A stretch of 64,000 nucleotides of DNA from Klebsiella michiganensis (GTDB taxonomy: Bacteria; Pseudomonadota; Gammaproteobacteria; Enterobacterales; Enterobacteriaceae): contig CP011077.1 of assembly GCA_000963575.1 (NCBI GenBank), forward strand, positions 4,092,001-4,156,000. The letters run 5' to 3'. How positions within the stretch are numbered: the first letter of the stretch is position 1; every line of letters starts with the position of its first letter. Below, one piece after another: positions 61,565 through 64,000 of this stretch. The translations under genes were made by a program, and so were the position numbers. The notes under the pieces are model-generated. The model did no database searches. It was not told the DNA's origin and worked only from the letters and a program-made list of their open reading frames with translations.

Positions 61565-62878
61565 TCAATTACGCTCAAAGAGCGCCATAGACTCCAGATG
61601 CCCGGTGTGGGGGAACATATCGAGCATTGCCAGTCGCTTAATGTGATACCCGGCGGCCAGTAACGCTTCACTGTCACGCGCAAGCGTGGTGGGGTTGCAG
61701 GAAACGTACACCACGCGGCTTGGGGCCAGTTTGATGACGTGCTGCATAACTCCCGCCGCACCGGCACGCGCCGGATCGAGCAATATTTTAGTAAATCCTT
61801 GTTGCGCCCACGGCTGACGCGTCACGTCGTCTTCCAGGTTTTCATGAAAGAATGTCACGTTTTTCAGCGAATTACGCTGAGCATTATATTCACCTTTCGC
61901 GACCAGCGCAGCTACGCCTTCAACGCCCACCACCGCCGCGGCTCGTTTTGCCAACGGCAGGGTAAAATTCCCCATTCCGCAGAACAAATCTAGCACCCGA
62001 TCCTCTGGCTGCACCTCCAACCACTCGATCGCCCGCGCCACCATTTGCTGATTCACCGCGTCGTTGACCTGGATAAAATCACGCGGACTAAAGGTTAAGC
62101 GTAGCCCGTCTGAATGATACCAGGGCTCTTCCTCCGCCAACGATTCCAGGCTGTCGCTGTCCGGTGCAAGGTACAATGCCACCCCATGGGAATGCGAAAA
62201 CTGTTCCAGTTTTTCCCGGTCATCCTTGCTGAGCGGTGCCAAATGACGCAGCACCATCAACGGCCCACCGTCGGCCAGAACCAGCTCAACGTGCCCCAGC
62301 CGGTTAACAATACTTAATTCAGACAAGCACTGGCGCAAAGGTTCCAGGCATGCTTCAAGCCGGGGCGCCAGCACGGGGCAACGATGAATATCCACCAGCG
62401 CTTTATCACTCGCCTTACGAAAGCCCATCTGTAAGGTCTGTGTGCGGGGCTGGTAATTCAACCCCAGCCGCGCGCGGCGGCGATATCCCCATGGGGCGGC
62501 AGAGATAATTTCATCCACCTGACGAGGATGTTCCCTTTCGCCCATCATGCGCCCAAGGGCTTTAGACTTCGCCGCTTGTTGCAGCGCCACGCTCGCGTGC
62601 TGCTGCTGGCAGCCGCCGCAAACGCCAAAATGCGGGCAGCCCGGCTTCACCCTCTCTGAGCTGTCGTTTAAACGGCGCTTTACCTCTGCCTGAGCGTAGC
62701 TACGCTTATCTTCGGTAATGCGAACCTCAACTTGTTCGCCGGGTAGCGCGCCGCGAATAAACAGCGCCTTGCCTTTATGACGCGCGACGCCCTGACCGAA
62801 CGGATCAAGGTCGGTTACCGTCACGGTAAATAATTCACGATTCGTATCGCGTCGCTTTGCAGAGTAGAATTGCGCCAT
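61565..62878 (-). CDS. rlmD: 23S rRNA (uracil-1939-C5)-methyltransferase RlmD
   Basis: 437 residues from MAQFYSAKRR; a longer frame to 62947 overlaps the barA start. TRAM domain, 4Fe-4S Cys in CPHFGVCGGCQQQH, AdoMet motif LDLFCGMGNFTLPL, catalytic Cys in VYVSCNPTTLARD. Confidence 0.97.
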   Translation of the reverse strand: MAQFYSAKRRDTNRELFTVTVTDLDPFGQGVARHKGKALFIRGALPGEQVEVRITEDKRSYAQAEVKRRLNDSSERVKPGCPHFGVCGGCQQQHASVALQQAAKSKALGRMMGEREHPRQVDEIISAAPWGYRRRARLGLNYQPRTQTLQMGFRKASDKALVDIHRCPVLAPRLEACLEPLRQCLSELSIVNRLGHVELVLADGGPLMVLRHLAPLSKDDREKLEQFSHSHGVALYLAPDSDSLESLAEEEPWYHSDGLRLTFSPRDFIQVNDAVNQQMVARAIEWLEVQPEDRVLDLFCGMGNFTLPLAKRAAAVVGVEGVAALVAKGEYNAQRNSLKNVTFFHENLEDDVTRQPWAQQGFTKILLDPARAGAAGVMQHVIKLAPSRVVYVSCNPTTLARDSEALLAAGYHIKRLAMLDMFPHTGHLESMALFERN

Positions 62879-62939
62879 GATGTAAGTAGATGTGTTCTCA
62901 AATGTCACTGTTGCTTTTATTGTCCCATATCGGAACCCC

Positions 62940-64000
62940 ATGACCAACTACAGCCTGCGCGCACGTATGATGATCCTGATTCTGGCCCCGACGCTTTTGG
63001 TCGGTTTGCTGCTCAGCATCTTTTTCGTTGTCCATCGTTACAATGACTTACAGCGCCAGCTGGAAGATGCCGGCGCCAGTATTATTGAGCCGCTGGCGGT
63101 CTCCAGCGAGTACGGCATGAACTTCCACAGCCGGGAGTCGATTCGCCAGTTGGTCAGCGTGCTGCACCGCCGCCATTCGGATATCGTGCGTGGCATTTCG
63201 ATTTACGATGACAGTAACAAGCTGTTCGTCACCTCTAATTTTCAGCATAACGCCGCTCGCCTGAAGCTACCTGACGGGGAAAAGCCCCCGAAAGATCTCA
63301 CCGTGACCCGAGCAGGCGACATTATGATCCTGCGAATGCCGATCATTTCCGAAAGATATTCGCCGGATGAATCCGCTGAAACCAACGTCAAACAGAGCAA
63401 CAGCACCCTCGGTTACGTCGCCATGGAGCTGGATCTCAAATCAGTTCGTCTGCAGCAGTACCGCGAGATCTTCATCTCCACATTGATGATGCTGTTCTGT
63501 ATCGGTATTGCGATGCTGTTTGCCTATCGCCTGATGCGTGACGTAACAGGGCCGATCCGCAATATGGTGAATACCGTGGATCGCATTCGCCGCGGGCAGC
63601 TCGATAGCCGCGTGGAAGGGTTTATGCTGGGCGAGCTGGATATGCTGAAAAACGGCATCAACTCGATGGCAATGTCTCTGACCGCGTATCACGAAGAGAT
63701 GCAGCACAACGTCGATCAGGCCACATCCGATCTGCGTGAAACCCTTGAGCAGATGGAAATTCAGAACGTGGAGCTCGATCTTGCCAAGAAGCGGGCCCAG
63801 GAAGCCGCCCGTATAAAATCTGAGTTTCTGGCAAACATGTCTCACGAGCTACGCACGCCGCTAAACGGCGTCATTGGCTTCACTCGTCTGGCTTTAAAAA
63901 CCGACCTGACGCCGACCCAGCGAGACCATCTTTACACGATTGAACGTTCGGCCAACAACTTACTCACCATCATTAACGACGTGCTGGACTTCTCCAAATT
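62940..64000 (+). CDS. barA: Sensor histidine kinase BarA (5' part, cut by the window end)
   Basis: About 353 codons from ATG 62940 without a stop before the window ends. Starts MTNYSLRARMMILILAPT; two membrane segments (about 10-31 and 172-194) enclose a periplasmic domain, then HAMP (RLMRDVTGPIRNMVNTVDRI), coiled coil and the His box FLANMSHELRTPLNG. Senses short-chain carboxylates and phosphorylates UvrY, controlling CsrB/C. The reading frame was translated by hand and is intact. Divergent to rlmD (61-bp spacer). Confidence 0.97.
   Translation, partial: MTNYSLRARMMILILAPTLLVGLLLSIFFVVHRYNDLQRQLEDAGASIIEPLAVSSEYGMNFHSRESIRQLVSVLHRRHSDIVRGISIYDDSNKLFVTSNFQHNAARLKLPDGEKPPKDLTVTRAGDIMILRMPIISERYSPDESAETNVKQSNSTLGYVAMELDLKSVRLQQYREIFISTLMMLFCIGIAMLFAYRLMRDVTGPIRNMVNTVDRIRRGQLDSRVEGFMLGELDMLKNGINSMAMSLTAYHEEMQHNVDQATSDLRETLEQMEIQNVELDLAKKRAQEAARIKSEFLANMSHELRTPLNGVIGFTRLALKTDLTPTQRDHLYTIERSANNLLTIINDVLDFSK

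Overview
The window is chromosomal DNA from a member of the Enterobacteriaceae. From about 18.6 kb rightward the gene order is the familiar mutS-rpoS-nlpD-pcm-surE-truD-ispF-ispD-ftsB-ygbE-cysCND / iap / cysHIJ / queD / ygc cluster / queE / eno-pyrG-mazG-relA-rlmD-barA backbone of E. coli relatives, with closely matching proteins and spacings. The genus cannot be fixed from sequence reading alone.

Left part (1 to about 18.6 kb): one end of an integrated, mobilizable element, visibly AT-rich over much of its length and placed directly against the 5' end of mutS. It carries an anti-phage block (type I restriction-modification hsdM-hsdS-hsdR, then a two-gene pair recognised as Kiwa, kwaA-kwaB), a block of unrecognised genes (two full-length paralogous ankyrin-repeat proteins, a 146-residue partner, a degenerate ankyrin fragment), a mobilization module (MobC-like protein and MobA/VirD2-type relaxase), three small envelope-type proteins, a 141-residue orphan, a roughly 1 kb non-coding block with repeats that may hold an origin or oriT, a winged-helix replication/regulator-like gene, an AlpA-like DNA-binding protein and a tyrosine integrase. 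No type IV secretion genes are seen, so this looks like an integrative mobilizable element that needs a helper. Its far end is outside the window.

Middle part (18.6 to 37.5 kb): mismatch repair, the stationary-phase sigma factor and its nlpD-pcm-surE-truD neighbours, isoprenoid ispDF with ftsB, and sulfate assimilation (cysDNC, cysJIH). iap and cysH are direct neighbours, so the CRISPR-Cas locus that E. coli has between them is absent.

Right part (37.5 to 64 kb): the poorly characterised ygcN-O-P-Q-R-S-U-W/yqcE-ygcE cluster, which encodes an electron-transfer chain (FixC/FixX/ETF-like), oxidoreductases, two transporters, a sugar/polyol kinase and YgcP, a GlpP-type antiterminator. Between the divergent ygcW and yqcE I find two CRP-like sites, two promoters and two mirror-image leader terminators that share a 25-nt sequence. 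This reads as a CRP-plus-antitermination circuit for YgcP. Between queE and eno lies an accessory insert: a YjiH/YjiG-like membrane pair with an M20 peptidase, and a RpiR regulator / PTS IICB / NanE set suggestive of amino-sugar (ManNAc-type) uptake. Then come eno, pyrG, mazG, relA, rlmD and the 5' part of barA, which is cut by the window end.
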